64,000 nt of DNA from Streptomyces sp. NRRL S-337 (GCF_000720175.1 NZ_JOIX01000001.1:186001-250000), one strand, 5' to 3'; positions 16,806-26,390 are shown, counted from the first letter of the stretch. Notes: generated by a model not told the origin, from the sequence alone. Numbers and translations: made by a program.

Positions 16806-17815
16806 GCCGCCACCTTTGTGCGTCGGTGCGCGCGCCACCGGCGGCGCAGCGGGGTCGGGCCGTCGTCACCGACGACGTCGGCGCCCAGCAGCCGGACGAA
16901 GGCCAGCGCGATCAGGAAGACATAGACGAAGAGGATCACCGCGTAGGCCGCGGCGGGACCGAAGCGCACGTTCGCCGCCTGGTCCTGGGCGAGCATGGAC
17001 AGCGTCTCCACCGAGGTCTTCTGCGCGCCGATGAGGATGTACGGCAGGTCGAACATCCGCAGCGCGTCCAGCGTCCGGAACAGCACGGCCACCAGCAGTG
17101 CGGGCTTCACCAGCGGCAGGGTGATGTTCCAGAACTGGCGCAGCGCGCCCGCCCCGTCGATCCTGGCGGCCTCATAGACCTCCTTGTCGATCACCTGCAG
17201 CCCCGCCAGGACGAGCAGGCCGATGAACGGCGCGGTCTTCCACACGTCGGCGATGATGACCGCGAGCTTGGCGTGGAACCCCTCGGTGGTCCACAGGATG
17301 TGCTGCCCCGTGAGGGCGTTGGCCACGCCGTTGCTGTTGAAGATCCAGCGCCAGAGCAGACCGCTCACCGCGGTGGGGATGGCCCACGGCACCAGGATGC
17401 TGGCCCGTACCAGAGCCCGTCCCTGGAACGCACGGTGCATGATCAGCGCCATGGCGATGCCGATGACCGTCTCCAGGGCGACCGTGGTGCCGGTCAGGAA
17501 CGTGGTGTTCCAGAAGGCGTTCCAGAAGCGTGCGCCGGCCGCGCCGAAGATCGCGCCGTAGTTCTGCAGCCCGACGAACGGATCGGTCTCGTTGACGAAG
17601 CCGGTCTTCGGGTTGAGGCCGGGGGTGCCGAAGAGCGAGTCCTTCAGCGCCACGATCGTCGGGTAGAGCACCACGACCGCCAGCACCAGCAGGGTGGGGG
17701 AGACCAGCAGGGCGGCGAGCCGGCCGGAACCGGAGGTGGCCCGGGCCCGGCGCTGCGGGTGCCTGGCCGGTAGGGACAGCGCGGGTGGCGCGGCCGGGTT
17801 CTGCGTCGTCACCAT
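16802..17815 (-). CDS. Sugar ABC transporter permease (MalF-type)
   Basis: This 337-residue protein has a longer cytoplasmic N-terminus, then six membrane helices starting at LAALLVSPTLLVLAVVVLYP. The EAA loop is EVYEAARIDGAGALRQFWNI, then TLPLVKPA. It sits 10 bases after the binding-protein gene and overlaps the second permease. The two permeases make the membrane channel of a CUT1 importer. A periplasmic-side loop (GTPGLNPKTGFVNETDPFVG) is typical of trehalose/maltose-type MalF homologues in actinobacteria, but specificity cannot be read from it. Confidence 0.94.
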   Translation of the reverse strand: MVTTQNPAAPPALSLPARHPQRRARATSGSGRLAALLVSPTLLVLAVVVLYPTIVALKDSLFGTPGLNPKTGFVNETDPFVGLQNYGAIFGAAGARFWNAFWNTTFLTGTTVALETVIGIAMALIMHRAFQGRALVRASILVPWAIPTAVSGLLWRWIFNSNGVANALTGQHILWTTEGFHAKLAVIIADVWKTAPFIGLLVLAGLQVIDKEVYEAARIDGAGALRQFWNITLPLVKPALLVAVLFRTLDALRMFDLPYILIGAQKTSVETLSMLAQDQAANVRFGPAAAYAVILFVYVFLIALAFVRLLGADVVGDDGPTPLRRRWRAHRRTKVAA

Positions 17816-17825
17816 GGTGTGCTCC

Positions 17826-19130
17826 TCACTCTCCCGCAGACTGCTGCCGAAGGGTCTGCTGAAGGTCCTTCAGGGCCTGCGTGCTGCTCGTGCTGCCGGT
17901 CAGGGCCGCGTACGCCTGCTGCTGGATCGCCGCCGTGACATCGCCGTACCGGAAGACCCGGGGCCGCGGCACGGCGTGCAGGATCGACTGCTTGAGGGTG
18001 GGGAGGTACGGATACTGCTTGACCAGCTTCGGGTCCTTGTACAGCGCGTCGTAGGTCGGCGCGCCCGGTGCGCGGGAGAGCGTGAACCGCTGGACGTCCT
18101 GGCCGGCGAAGAACTTCATGAAGTCGATCGCCGTCGCCTTGTTCTCCGCCGAGGCCGACAGGGCCAGGTTGTGGCCGCCGAGACTGGAGGAGCCGGGGCC
18201 GTTCAGGCCGGGCAGTGGTGCGGCACGGAAGTGGCCGGCGACCTTGCTGGAGCCGTCCTTCTGGGCCATCAGGGGGTAGGCGTAGGGCCAGTTCCGCAGG
18301 AAGATCAGCTTCCCGGCCTGGAAGTCGCGGCGGCCGTCCTCCTCCTGGTAGGTGACGGCGTCCTTCGGGATCGTGCCGTCCTTGAAGGAGTTGACGAGGA
18401 AGTCCAGGCCTCGCTTCGCCTGCGGGGTGTCCACGTGCGGGATGCCCTTGGCGTCGGTGACTTCACCGCCGGCGGAGTTCACGGCCTCGGCGAAGTTGAC
18501 CGTCAGGCCCTCGTACTTCTGGAACTGCCCCGCGTAACAGGACATCCCCCGCGCCTGGGGCAGTCGCTTGACCTTGGCGCAGTCCGCCTTCATCTCCGCC
18601 CAGGTGGCCGGCGGGCGGGCGATCCCGGCCTTCTTGAGCAGGTCGGTGCGGTAGTAGAGCATGCCGCCGTCCGAGCTCATCGGCAGCGCGTACAGACCGC
18701 CGCGGTACTTCCCGGTCTCGACGATCGGCTTGAGCATCTGCCGCAGCGGAAACCGCTCTTCGGGCAGCCGGTCGACCCAGCGGTGCGCGGCGAACTCCGA
18801 GGTCCACACGGCGTCGAGCGCCAGTACCGTATAGGCATCGGACTTCGTCTGGGCGTTCTGGATCATCTGCTGGCGCTGCGCGTCGGGGTCCGTGGGCAAC
18901 TGGACGAAGGTGACCTTCTCCTCGGGGTGCCGCTTGTTCCAGCGGTCGATCACCGCCTGGACGGACCCGGAGGCGTCCTTGCCGCCGACGTAGGTGATGG
19001 GGCCGCGCCCCTCGAACGTGGGCCGGCCGCCGACCGCGGCGGTCCCGTTCGGGCCGCAGGCGGCGAGGGCGGCGAGCCCCGCGAAGGCCGCGCCCGCGCC
19101 CTGCAGCGCTCTGGTGGTTCTGCTCTTCAC
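17826..19130 (-). CDS. Sugar-binding lipoprotein of the ABC importer
   Basis: The GTG at 19130 follows GGAGAG and begins a lipoprotein signal (KSRTTRALQGAGAAFAGLA) ending in the lipobox LAAC. The mature protein is a group 1 extracellular binding protein: ITYVGGKDASGSVQAVIDRW at the N-terminus, the hinge region GLYALPMSSDGGMLYYRTDL, and LSASAENKATAIDFMKFF near the C-terminus. It captures the sugar outside and hands it to the permeases. It lies 37 bases after the ATPase gene and is part of the same operon. Aromatic residues in the cleft region fit an oligosaccharide ligand. Confidence 0.93.
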   Translation of the reverse strand: MKSRTTRALQGAGAAFAGLAALAACGPNGTAAVGGRPTFEGRGPITYVGGKDASGSVQAVIDRWNKRHPEEKVTFVQLPTDPDAQRQQMIQNAQTKSDAYTVLALDAVWTSEFAAHRWVDRLPEERFPLRQMLKPIVETGKYRGGLYALPMSSDGGMLYYRTDLLKKAGIARPPATWAEMKADCAKVKRLPQARGMSCYAGQFQKYEGLTVNFAEAVNSAGGEVTDAKGIPHVDTPQAKRGLDFLVNSFKDGTIPKDAVTYQEEDGRRDFQAGKLIFLRNWPYAYPLMAQKDGSSKVAGHFRAAPLPGLNGPGSSSLGGHNLALSASAENKATAIDFMKFFAGQDVQRFTLSRAPGAPTYDALYKDPKLVKQYPYLPTLKQSILHAVPRPRVFRYGDVTAAIQQQAYAALTGSTSSTQALKDLQQTLRQQSAGE

Positions 19131-19167
19131 TGTCTCTCCTGGGGGTGCGAACCGGGGCGGTGGCCGG

Positions 19168-20301
19168 TCACTCGCTGGGAAGCCGCTCGCCGGTCGTGGC
19201 CGAGAAGAAGTACGTGCCGTCGGCCCGGAGCCGCAGGGTGATCCGTTCGCCCTTCCGGGGCGGGGTCCGCGGGTCGACCCGGGCGACGACGCCGGCCCCG
19301 GCTCCGGCGGTGACGCCCCCGGTACTGCTGCCGCCGTCGTGGTCACCCTGGAGGATTCCGTAGGCGTACGCCTCGGCGCCGAGCTCCTCCACCATCGACA
19401 CCGCCATGCCGAGGCCCGGCTCGCCCGGCGCGACGGTCTCCAGCGCCTCGGGCCGGAAGCCCACCACGACGCGGTCGGCCCCCTCGGCCGCGACCGCGGT
19501 GAGCACGCGGCGGGGCAACGGCACCCGGGCGCCGCCGAGTTGGACGCCGTCGTCGGCCAGCTGCGCCTCCTGGAGGTTCATGGCCGGCGACCCGATGAAC
19601 GAGGCCACGAACACATTGGCCGGCTCGTCGTAGAGGACGCGCGGGGCGGCGCACTGCTGGAGCACCCCGTCCTTGAGCACGGCGACGCGGTCGCCCATCG
19701 TCATCGCCTCGATCTGGTCGTGCGTGACATAGACGGTGGTGATGCCCAACCGGCGCTGGAGCGCGGCGATCTGGGTGCGGGTCTGGGTGCGCAGCTTGGC
19801 GTCCAGGTTGGACAGCGGCTCGTCCATCAGGAACACCTGCGGCTCCCGCACGATGGCGCGGCCCATCGCGACGCGCTGCCGCTGTCCGCCGGAGAGCGCC
19901 TTCGGCCTGCGGTGGAGGTACGCCTCCAGGTCGAGGATCCTGGCCGCTTCCTGCACCCGGCGGTGGATCTCGTCCTTCGGGGTACCGGCGACCTTGAGGG
20001 CGAACCCCATGTTGTCGGCGACGCTCATGTGCGGGTAGAGCGCGTAGTTCTGGAACACCATGGCGATGTCCCGGTCCTTGGGCGGCAGGTGGGTCACGTC
20101 CCGGTCGCCGATCCGGATCACGCCGTCGTCCACGTCCTCCAGACCGGCCAGCATCCGCAGGCTGGTGGACTTGCCGCACCCGGAAGGGCCGACCAGGACC
20201 AGGAACTCGCCGTCGGCGATGTCCAGATGGAGTGCGTCGACGGCGGGCCGGTCGGCACCCAGATAGCACCGGGTGACCTTTTCAAAACTCACTGTGGTCA
20301 T
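19168..20301 (-). CDS. Sugar ABC transporter ATPase (MsmK/UgpC-type)
   Basis: The start is set at [13 protein letters not shown] (20301), where homologues begin; the longer frame to 20418 crosses the promoter region. Walker A is [13 protein letters not shown], the Q loop is FQNYALYP, the signature is [14 protein letters not shown], Walker B is [14 protein letters not shown], and the switch histidine is in VYVTHDQ. A C-terminal regulatory TOBE domain follows ([11 protein letters not shown]). CUT1 operons in Streptomyces often share one MsiK ATPase, so a dedicated ATPase in the operon is notable. It is the first gene of the leftward sugar operon, with a LacI-type operator 155 bases upstream. 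Confidence 0.94.
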   Translation of the reverse strand: MTTVSFEKVTRCYLGADRPAVDALHLDIADGEFLVLVGPSGCGKSTSLRMLAGLEDVDDGVIRIGDRDVTHLPPKDRDIAMVFQNYALYPHMSVADNMGFALKVAGTPKDEIHRRVQEAARILDLEAYLHRRPKALSGGQRQRVAMGRAIVREPQVFLMDEPLSNLDAKLRTQTRTQIAALQRRLGITTVYVTHDQIEAMTMGDRVAVLKDGVLQQCAAPRVLYDEPANVFVASFIGSPAMNLQEAQLADDGVQLGGARVPLPRRVLTAVAAEGADRVVVGFRPEALETVAPGEPGLGMAVSMVEELGAEAYAYGILQGDHDGGSSTGGVTAGAGAGVVARVDPRTPPRKGERITLRLRADGTYFFSATTGERLPSE

Positions 20302-20455
20302 GCGGAGGCTCAACCCTTCCCGGCAGCGGCCGCCGGATGGCATGGACAGGGGCGTGCAGAGCGTTACTGATTGCGCTGTCTCCGTCATCGAGTGGATGAG
20401 CTGGCAGGTCAAGAGCATGGAGGATCGCTCCAGACGGATACCGGTGACACCGCCG

Positions 20456-20469
20456 AGACAGCGCTTTCA
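20456..20469. promoter_or_regulatory. LacI-type operator, operon side
   Basis: AGACAGCGCTTTCA matches the perfect palindrome at 20591 at 12 of 14 positions and has the AGCGCT centre typical of LacI-family operators. It lies between the divergent ABC operon and the LacI gene, nearer the operon. Confidence 0.7.
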
Positions 20470-20590
20470 AGCTAGGAGGGCACCCAGGGGAAGTCAATGC
20501 GTTACGCCCTGGTAATCCGCAGGTCATTCGGCTGTACCGTGCAGCTTCTATAAGGGAAAACCACCTGATATCGCCCCCTTGGCGGGCTCG

Positions 20591-20604
20591 TGACAGCGCT
20601 GTCA
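20591..20604. promoter_or_regulatory. LacI-type operator, regulator side
   Basis: TGACAGCGCTGTCA is a perfect 14-bp palindrome 42 bases upstream of the LacI-type gene. Together with the site at 20456 it suggests autoregulation and control of the sugar operon. Confidence 0.75.
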
Positions 20605-20646
20605 TGAATGCCCGGGAACTCGTGCTCACCGTGCTACCTTCCGTGC

Positions 20647-21738
20647 ATGTCACCAGCTCAACGGCACCCCACGATGGCCGACGTCGCCGAACGCGCCGGC
20701 GTCTCCGCCTCCACCGTCTCGCGCACCCTGCGCGGCTACGCCTCCGTCTCCGCCGAGGTCCGCGAGCGGGTCGAGCGCGCCGCCCGAGAGCTGAACTTCG
20801 CCATCTCGCGGCAGGCGGCCAGCCTCGTCACCGGCAAGACCGGAGTGGTGGCGGTGCTCGTGCCGATACTCAAGTCCTGGTTCGTCGGCTCGGCGCTGGA
20901 AGGACTCGGGCCGGTGCTGCGCGCGGCGGGCCTGGAGCTGGTGGTCTACTACGTGCCCGACATGGCCGCCCGGGCCGACTTCTTCGAGCGCCTGCCCGCG
21001 CGGCGGAACGCCGATGCCCTGCTCGTGTTCTCCTTCGACCTCACCGAGGAGGAGAGCGCCCGCCTGGACGACCTGCAGATGCCGGTCATATACGTCAGCC
21101 AGCACGCCGAGGGCCGGGCGAGCGTCTACGTCGACGATGCGGCCGGGGCGCTCGGCGGCACCCGGCACCTGCTCAACCTCGGGCACCGCCGGATCGGCTT
21201 CCTGCGGGCGATCGGCGTCAGTGGTTTCACCTTCAGCTCCAACGAGCGACTGACCGGCTACCGGCAGGCGCTCACCGAGGCGGGCATCCCGCTGGACGAC
21301 GAGCTGGTGGTCGGCGCCGTCCTGGGGCAGGACCGCACCGTCGTGGAGGCGGTCGGCCGACTGCTCAGCCTGCAGCAACCGCCGACCGCGCTCTTCGTCG
21401 AGCAGGACGAGCTCGCCGTCGCCGTCCTGTCGACCCTGCGCACGAGCGGCTTCGACGTCCCCGAGCGGCTGTCCGTGCTCGGCTTCGACGACCACGACAT
21501 CGCCCGCTGGGCGGGGCTGAGCACCATCGCCCAGTCACCCACGGACATCGGCCGGGCCGCCGGCGAGCTGGCCTGTGCGCTCATCGAAACCCCCGACGCC
21601 GACCGGGAACGACACATCGTCCTGCCCACGCACCTCATTCCCCGGGCCAGCACCGCCCCGCTCGTGCCGCCCTCCGCGGGGGACGACGGCGGGCGGGATG
21701 CGCCGTCGGGCGGGACGGGCACCGCCCCGGGGGACTGA
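20647..21738 (+). CDS. LacI-family transcriptional regulator
   Basis: The protein has 363 residues. The N-terminal helix-turn-helix and hinge are textbook (TMADVAERAGVSASTVSRTL, SAEVRERVERAARELNF). The periplasmic-binding-like sensor domain follows (VVAVLVPILKSWFVGSALEG), with GTRHLLNLGHRRIGFL and VLGFDDHDIARWAGLSTI. The C-terminal ~25 residues are an unconserved Gly/Ser tail. It diverges from the sugar ABC operon with two matching operators between them, so it most likely represses that operon and itself until an incoming sugar binds. The ATG at 20647 is chosen because the DNA-binding domain begins a few residues later. Confidence 0.95.
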   Translation: MSPAQRHPTMADVAERAGVSASTVSRTLRGYASVSAEVRERVERAARELNFAISRQAASLVTGKTGVVAVLVPILKSWFVGSALEGLGPVLRAAGLELVVYYVPDMAARADFFERLPARRNADALLVFSFDLTEEESARLDDLQMPVIYVSQHAEGRASVYVDDAAGALGGTRHLLNLGHRRIGFLRAIGVSGFTFSSNERLTGYRQALTEAGIPLDDELVVGAVLGQDRTVVEAVGRLLSLQQPPTALFVEQDELAVAVLSTLRTSGFDVPERLSVLGFDDHDIARWAGLSTIAQSPTDIGRAAGELACALIETPDADRERHIVLPTHLIPRASTAPLVPPSAGDDGGRDAPSGGTGTAPGD

Positions 21739-22029
21739 TCGGCGACGGCTTGCCCGGCACGGACCCGGTGCACCGCTGCCTGCGCACGCCGTCAGGCAGC
21801 GACCCTCCTGATGTCGTTCAATCCGGAATCAACTCCCTTGCCCGGCCTTCGAGGTGCGCGCATATGACCGCCCCCATACGCTGGCATGAACGGCACATCG
21901 ATGTGCAGGTCGCTGTCGCATCGAGGTGTATGCCCGGACGCTGAGTGAGGCTCCGCTGCCGGCTCTCGTGCCTGGCAGTCGCCGAAGCCACGGCGTCCCC
22001 CAGCCACGGCGTCCCGCAGGGAGATCCCC

Positions 22030-22080
22030 ATGGCCAAAAGATGCACCATGGCCAAGAGATGCACCATGGCCAAGCGACCG
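22030..22080 (+). repeat. 18-bp tandem repeat over a start codon
   Basis: Two copies of an 18-base unit beginning ATGGCCAA, then a partial third, lie at the start of the membrane protein gene. Each copy carries an in-frame ATG; only the first has a ribosome binding site. Confidence 0.8.
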
Positions 22081-22461
22081 GCCCACCGTCCGGCCTCGGT
22101 CCACGCACTGGCCGGAATCCGGCTCTTCAACGGCATCACCGGCCTGCTGACGCCGTCCGTGCTCATCCTGCGCCTCGACCCGGACCACGAGCCCAGCCCC
22201 GCGGCCGTCTACGCCTTCCGGCTCTTCGGGATCCGTACGGTCCTGCTCGGCCTCGCTCTGCTGACCCACGACGGCGACCGGCTGCGTGCGGACCTGCGCG
22301 AGGGGGTCCTCATCCACGGCAGCGACACCCTGACGGCCGCGACGCTCGGCATCCGCGGCCAGCTGCCTGTGCGCACCGCCGTCCTGACCACGCTCATCTC
22401 GGCCACCAACACCGTCCTGGCCGCCACCGGCGGGGGCGCCGGGAAGAGCAAGCGGAAGTGA
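22030..22461 (+). CDS. Small membrane protein with duplicated N-terminus
   Basis: A ribosome binding site (GGGAGA) precedes the ATG at 22030. The first codons are a duplicated MAKRCT unit, so three in-frame ATGs (22030, 22048, 22066) are available. The rest has hydrophobic segments (ALAGIRLFNGITGLLTPSVL, YAFRLFGIRTVLLGLALL, TLISATNTVLAATGG) and a conserved-looking loop DGDRLRADLREGVLIHGSDT. This looks like a four-helix protein of the DUF4267 kind, though I cannot confirm the family. It precedes the haem peroxidase gene by 45 bases on the same strand, so they may be co-transcribed. Confidence 0.75.
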   Translation: MAKRCTMAKRCTMAKRPAHRPASVHALAGIRLFNGITGLLTPSVLILRLDPDHEPSPAAVYAFRLFGIRTVLLGLALLTHDGDRLRADLREGVLIHGSDTLTAATLGIRGQLPVRTAVLTTLISATNTVLAATGGGAGKSKRK

Positions 22462-22506
22462 CCGAGGGGCAGACCTCCTGACCGGTACTGAGCAAGGAGC
22501 ACTGCG

Positions 22507-24348
22507 ATGGGTATGCAACGACGCACCACCTCCCGCCGACCGTCCGCCGGATACCGAACGTCCCTCCCATGGCGGGTCGTCACCGGCATTTCCACCGCCG
22601 TCGACCGACGCATCGGCTGGGACAAACTGCCCGTCCTCCCGGGCCTGTTGACCCTTTTCGGGCTGCGCGTCAAGCTCCGCCAAAAGAACCTGCACGACAC
22701 CACCGGACTGCCCACCGTCCATCGCCCCGACCCCGCACCACCGTCACCGAGCCACCGGGTCAACCGAACCGCCGACGGCAGCCACAACGACCTCGGTGAG
22801 CCGCGCATGGGCATGGCCGGAAGCCGCTTCGGCCGCAACATCCCGCTGGACCGCATCGCGCCGGCCACGGCCGAGTCCGTCCTCTCCCGGCCGAACCCAC
22901 GAGAGGTCAGCCGGGCACTCCTCACCCGCCACGAATTGACCCCCGCCGACTCGGTCAACTCCCTGGTCACCGCCTGGCTCCAGTTCATGATCCGTGACTG
23001 GTTCAGCCACGGCACGAGCCCGACGGAACGCCCCTGGGAAGTGCCGCTCGTGGAGGACGATCCCTGGCCCGAGCGACCGATGCGGATCATGCGGACACCG
23101 GACGACCCGACCCGGGACCCCCACGCCCCCGCCGGGACACCCGACACCCGCGTCAATGTCTCCTCCCACTGGTGGGACGCCTCGCAGATCTACGGGTCCA
23201 GCCAGGAGGAGCAACGCCGTCTGCGCACCGGCGAGTTGGGAAAACTGCACCTCTGGAACAACGGGAAGTCCCCCTCGTCCCTGGACCCGGCCACCGACCC
23301 GTCGCTCGTTCCGGGCTTCTGGCTGGGCCTCGCCATGATGCAGAACCTCTTCGCCCATGAGCACAACGCGATCTGCGACCATCTGCACGCCGCCTATCCG
23401 TCGTGGGGTGACGAGGAGTTGTTCCAGCGTGCCCGGCTCGTCAACGCCGCGCTGCTCGCCAAGATCCACACCGTGGAGTGGACGCCTGCCGTGATCAGCC
23501 ATCCCACCACCGTCAAGGCGCTGCGGGCGAACTGGTGGGGCCTCGCCGACGAGCGGGTTCACGACCTCTTCGGCCGGATCAGCGACAGCGAGGTCATCAG
23601 CGGCATCCCCGGCGGCCGGACCGACCACTACGGCGTCCCGTACGCGCTCACCGAGGAGTTCGTCGCCGTCTACCGGATGCACCCCCTCGTCCGGGACGAC
23701 TGGCATCTGCGCTCCGCCGTGGACGACGCGACCCTGGGCGAGCGGACCTTCCGGGAGATCGCCGGCCCGGAAGCGCTGAAGGTCCTGGAAACCGTGCCCA
23801 TGGCCGATCTCCTCTACAGCTTCGGAACGCTCCCTCCCGGTCTGGTGACCCTGCACAATTTCCCGAAGTTCCTGCAGGAATACGAGCGTCCCGACGGGCA
23901 TCTGCAGGACCTGGCCGCCACCGACATCCTGCGCAGCCGGGAACTGGGCGTCCCCCGCTACAACGAATTCCGCCGGCTGCTGCGGTTGAAGCCCGTGGAG
24001 AACTTCGAGGAGCTGACCGACAACCCGGAGTGGGCAAGGGAGATCAAGCAGGTCTACGGGGACGACATCGAAAAGGTCGACCTCACGGTCGGCATGTATG
24101 CGGAGAAGCTCCCCAAGGGATTCGCCTTCAGCGACACGGCATTCCGCATCTTCATCCTGATGGCCTCCCGCCGGCTGAACAGCGACCGCTTCTTCACCGA
24201 GTACTACACCCCCGAGGTGTACTCCAAGGCCGGTATGACCTGGATCGACGACAACTCCATGGTCACCGTCCTGCTGCGCCACCACCCGGAACTGCGCACC
24301 GCCCTCGCGGGTCTGAACAACGCGTTCGTACCCTGGCACACGGCTTGA
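22507..24348 (+). CDS. Haem peroxidase, alpha-dioxygenase (PIOX)-like
   Basis: This 613-residue protein belongs to the animal-type haem peroxidase superfamily. It shows SSHWWDASQIYGSSQ, LFAHEHNAICDHL, and the proximal region FVAVYRMHPLV, where the YxxH pair corresponds to the catalytic tyrosine and proximal histidine of alpha-dioxygenases. Plant and bacterial members oxygenate fatty acids at the alpha carbon. The segment matching the distal haem side reads WLQFMIRDWFSHG, with Arg before DW where I expect His, so the distal ligand assignment needs care. There is no signal peptide. The ~70-residue N-terminal region is basic. The upstream small membrane gene may share its transcript. Confidence 0.85.
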   Translation: MGMQRRTTSRRPSAGYRTSLPWRVVTGISTAVDRRIGWDKLPVLPGLLTLFGLRVKLRQKNLHDTTGLPTVHRPDPAPPSPSHRVNRTADGSHNDLGEPRMGMAGSRFGRNIPLDRIAPATAESVLSRPNPREVSRALLTRHELTPADSVNSLVTAWLQFMIRDWFSHGTSPTERPWEVPLVEDDPWPERPMRIMRTPDDPTRDPHAPAGTPDTRVNVSSHWWDASQIYGSSQEEQRRLRTGELGKLHLWNNGKSPSSLDPATDPSLVPGFWLGLAMMQNLFAHEHNAICDHLHAAYPSWGDEELFQRARLVNAALLAKIHTVEWTPAVISHPTTVKALRANWWGLADERVHDLFGRISDSEVISGIPGGRTDHYGVPYALTEEFVAVYRMHPLVRDDWHLRSAVDDATLGERTFREIAGPEALKVLETVPMADLLYSFGTLPPGLVTLHNFPKFLQEYERPDGHLQDLAATDILRSRELGVPRYNEFRRLLRLKPVENFEELTDNPEWAREIKQVYGDDIEKVDLTVGMYAEKLPKGFAFSDTAFRIFILMASRRLNSDRFFTEYYTPEVYSKAGMTWIDDNSMVTVLLRHHPELRTALAGLNNAFVPWHTA

Positions 24349-24442
24349 CGACCCGGGCACGCTGTCCCGGCACGACGGGCGGAAGGCCGGCGAGCAGCGC
24401 GCCGCCTTGCAAAGCCGGCTCGGGAAAACGGGTTGGGCGGGG

Positions 24443-24772
24443 ATGACAGGCCGCGCACACCTCCTCGTGACCGGCTGCGGCTTCCACGTCGCCTGCATCG
24501 ACTCGCCCGGTCACGGCGACCGGCCGCGTACCGCGCACGACGAGCAAGAGATCGCCGCGATGCTGGCGGCGAGGGCGGCGGGCGAGCCGGAAGGCCCCGT
24601 CGCCGTCCGCTACAACGCCCACCTGGCGGAAGGTGCCGTACCCGAGTGGCAGGCGACCCTGGACGCCCTCCACCGCTGCACCCCGGGGTTGAGGCTGCGC
24701 CTCCGAGGATGGATCCGCGCGGCCCAACTGCGCTTGCTCGGCAGGCTGTTCATCCCAGCCAGCGGGGAGTGA
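24443..24772 (+). pseudogene. Alpha/beta hydrolase fragment
   Basis: Codons from about 24470 to 24670 read GFHVACIDSPGHGDRPRTA, then MLAARAAGEPEGP and AVPEWQATLDAL. This is the segment after the first beta-alpha units of dienelactone-hydrolase-like proteins. Both the N-terminal strands and the nucleophile, Asp and His regions are missing, and after DAL the frame becomes arginine-rich without similarity. The same family occurs, also broken, at 27220-27700, with the complementary parts preserved. It is a remnant with no expected function. Confidence 0.7.
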
Positions 24773-24923
24773 ACAGTGAACACCACATGGAACTCTTCCC
24801 GAGCGTGCACATGCAGCCCCTGCCAGGCAGAGAAGCCCCGACGGGCGTGGTAGTTGCAGCCTGGCTCGGGGCATGGCCCGTACGGCAGTTGACAGTCCGA
24901 ACACCGCACGTCAGAGTCCCGGC

Positions 24924-26390
24924 GTGAGCCAGACCAACGATCTGACGCCGCCCGAGGAACGTATATGGCGGGCCTTTCCGCGCGGCGAGTCCGTCGACTT
25001 CCGTGCCGCCGAGAACGAGGATCCGGCCCTCGGGGACACCTGGGGTGCCGAGCGGACCGTACGGGCGAGCGTGCTGCGGGCGCTGCTGCTCAAGGCTCCG
25101 CGGGAGGACGGGGAGATAGCCGCGCTCAAGATCAAGGGGGCGCGGATCACCGGCATACTGGACCTGAAGTACGCCACGATCGACGCCGCCGTCCGGCTGA
25201 GCCACTGCCACTTCGACGGCGTTCCCGACCTGTACGGAGCCCAGCTGCGGCAGCTCAATCTGAGCATGTCAGTGCTGCCCGGCCTGACCTCGGCGGCCCT
25301 GCGGGTCGAGGGGGTGCTGCGGATGACGGACTGCCGTATGCGGGGGCCGGTGCGGCTCGGCGGGGTGCAGATCACCGGGGCGCTGTTCATGGAGCGGGCG
25401 GAATTCACCGCACCGGACGACTCCGAACCGGTGCTGCAGCTCAACCAGGCCACGATCGGGGACGACTTGTGGGCGCCGGAGATGCGCGCGCACGGACAGG
25501 TACGGCTCACCGGCGCCTCCGTCGCCGGGCGGATCAACCTGCAGGACGCCGAGTTCATCACCTCCGGTGGCACCGCGCTGGACGCCCAGAACCTCCACGT
25601 GGAAGGCCATGTACGGGCGCGGTGTCTACGTGCGCAGGGCCGGGTCGAGCTCCGCGGCTCCCGTATCGCGGGCCGTCTCGACCTGCTCCACGCCCGCCTG
25701 TCGCATCCGGGCGACACGGCTCTGCGGGCGAGCAGTTGTGTCATCGGTGAACTTTGGCTGCGCAGGGGCGATCGCATCGAGGGCGCCCTGAATCTGCGGC
25801 GTTCTCACATCGAGATCCTGACGTTGGAACCGGAGATGCTGCCGGACCAGGTGTTTCTCAGCAATCTCCGGTACACCGTACTCGCCCCGCACGAGCCCGC
25901 CGAGCGCCGACTGCCGATGCTGGAGCGGGACGGCGAGCGGTACGATCCGCACGGCTACGAGCAGTTGATGGCGGCCTACCGCCACGTCGGTGACGACGAC
26001 GCGGCCCGGCTCGTCCAACTCGCCAAGCAGCGCCGCCGACGCACCACGCTCATCTGGTACGGACGGCTGTGGGGATACGTCCAGGACGCCACCGTCGGCT
26101 ACGGCTTCCGTCCGTTGCGCGCGGCGGTCTGGCTGCTGTCCCTCATGGCCATCGGATCGATCGCGTACGGCCTGGACCATCCACGCCCCGTCAAGGTGGA
26201 CGAGGCGCCCGACTTCAACCCCGTCTTCTACACCCTCGACCTGCTCCTGCCGATCATCAACTTCGGCCAGGAGTCGGCGTTCGCCCCTGCCGGCTGGTAC
26301 CAGTGGCTGTCGTACGCCCTGATCATCACCGGATGGATCCTGGCGACGACGATCGTCGCAGGCGTGACCCGCACGGTCAGCCGCCAATGA
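24924..26390 (+). CDS. Beta-helix membrane protein (annotated in Streptomyces as membrane-associated oxidoreductase)
   Basis: The product of about 488 residues starts at a GTG at 24924 (SQTNDLTPPEERIWRAFPRG); an ATG at 24873 would add 17 residues. Residues about 75-330 are short degenerate repeats of the type GARITGILDLKYATI, GALFMERAEF, GRINLQDAEF and GRLDLLHARL. They predict a right-handed beta-helix like pentapeptide or bactofilin-type proteins. The C-terminal third contains two or three membrane helices (AAVWLLSLMAIGSIAYGL, WLSYALIITGWILATTIV) after a basic segment (LAKQRRRRTTLIWYG). Homologues are often labelled oxidoreductases, but I see no cofactor motif. The gene stands alone. Confidence 0.8.
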   Translation: MSQTNDLTPPEERIWRAFPRGESVDFRAAENEDPALGDTWGAERTVRASVLRALLLKAPREDGEIAALKIKGARITGILDLKYATIDAAVRLSHCHFDGVPDLYGAQLRQLNLSMSVLPGLTSAALRVEGVLRMTDCRMRGPVRLGGVQITGALFMERAEFTAPDDSEPVLQLNQATIGDDLWAPEMRAHGQVRLTGASVAGRINLQDAEFITSGGTALDAQNLHVEGHVRARCLRAQGRVELRGSRIAGRLDLLHARLSHPGDTALRASSCVIGELWLRRGDRIEGALNLRRSHIEILTLEPEMLPDQVFLSNLRYTVLAPHEPAERRLPMLERDGERYDPHGYEQLMAAYRHVGDDDAARLVQLAKQRRRRTTLIWYGRLWGYVQDATVGYGFRPLRAAVWLLSLMAIGSIAYGLDHPRPVKVDEAPDFNPVFYTLDLLLPIINFGQESAFAPAGWYQWLSYALIITGWILATTIVAGVTRTVSRQ

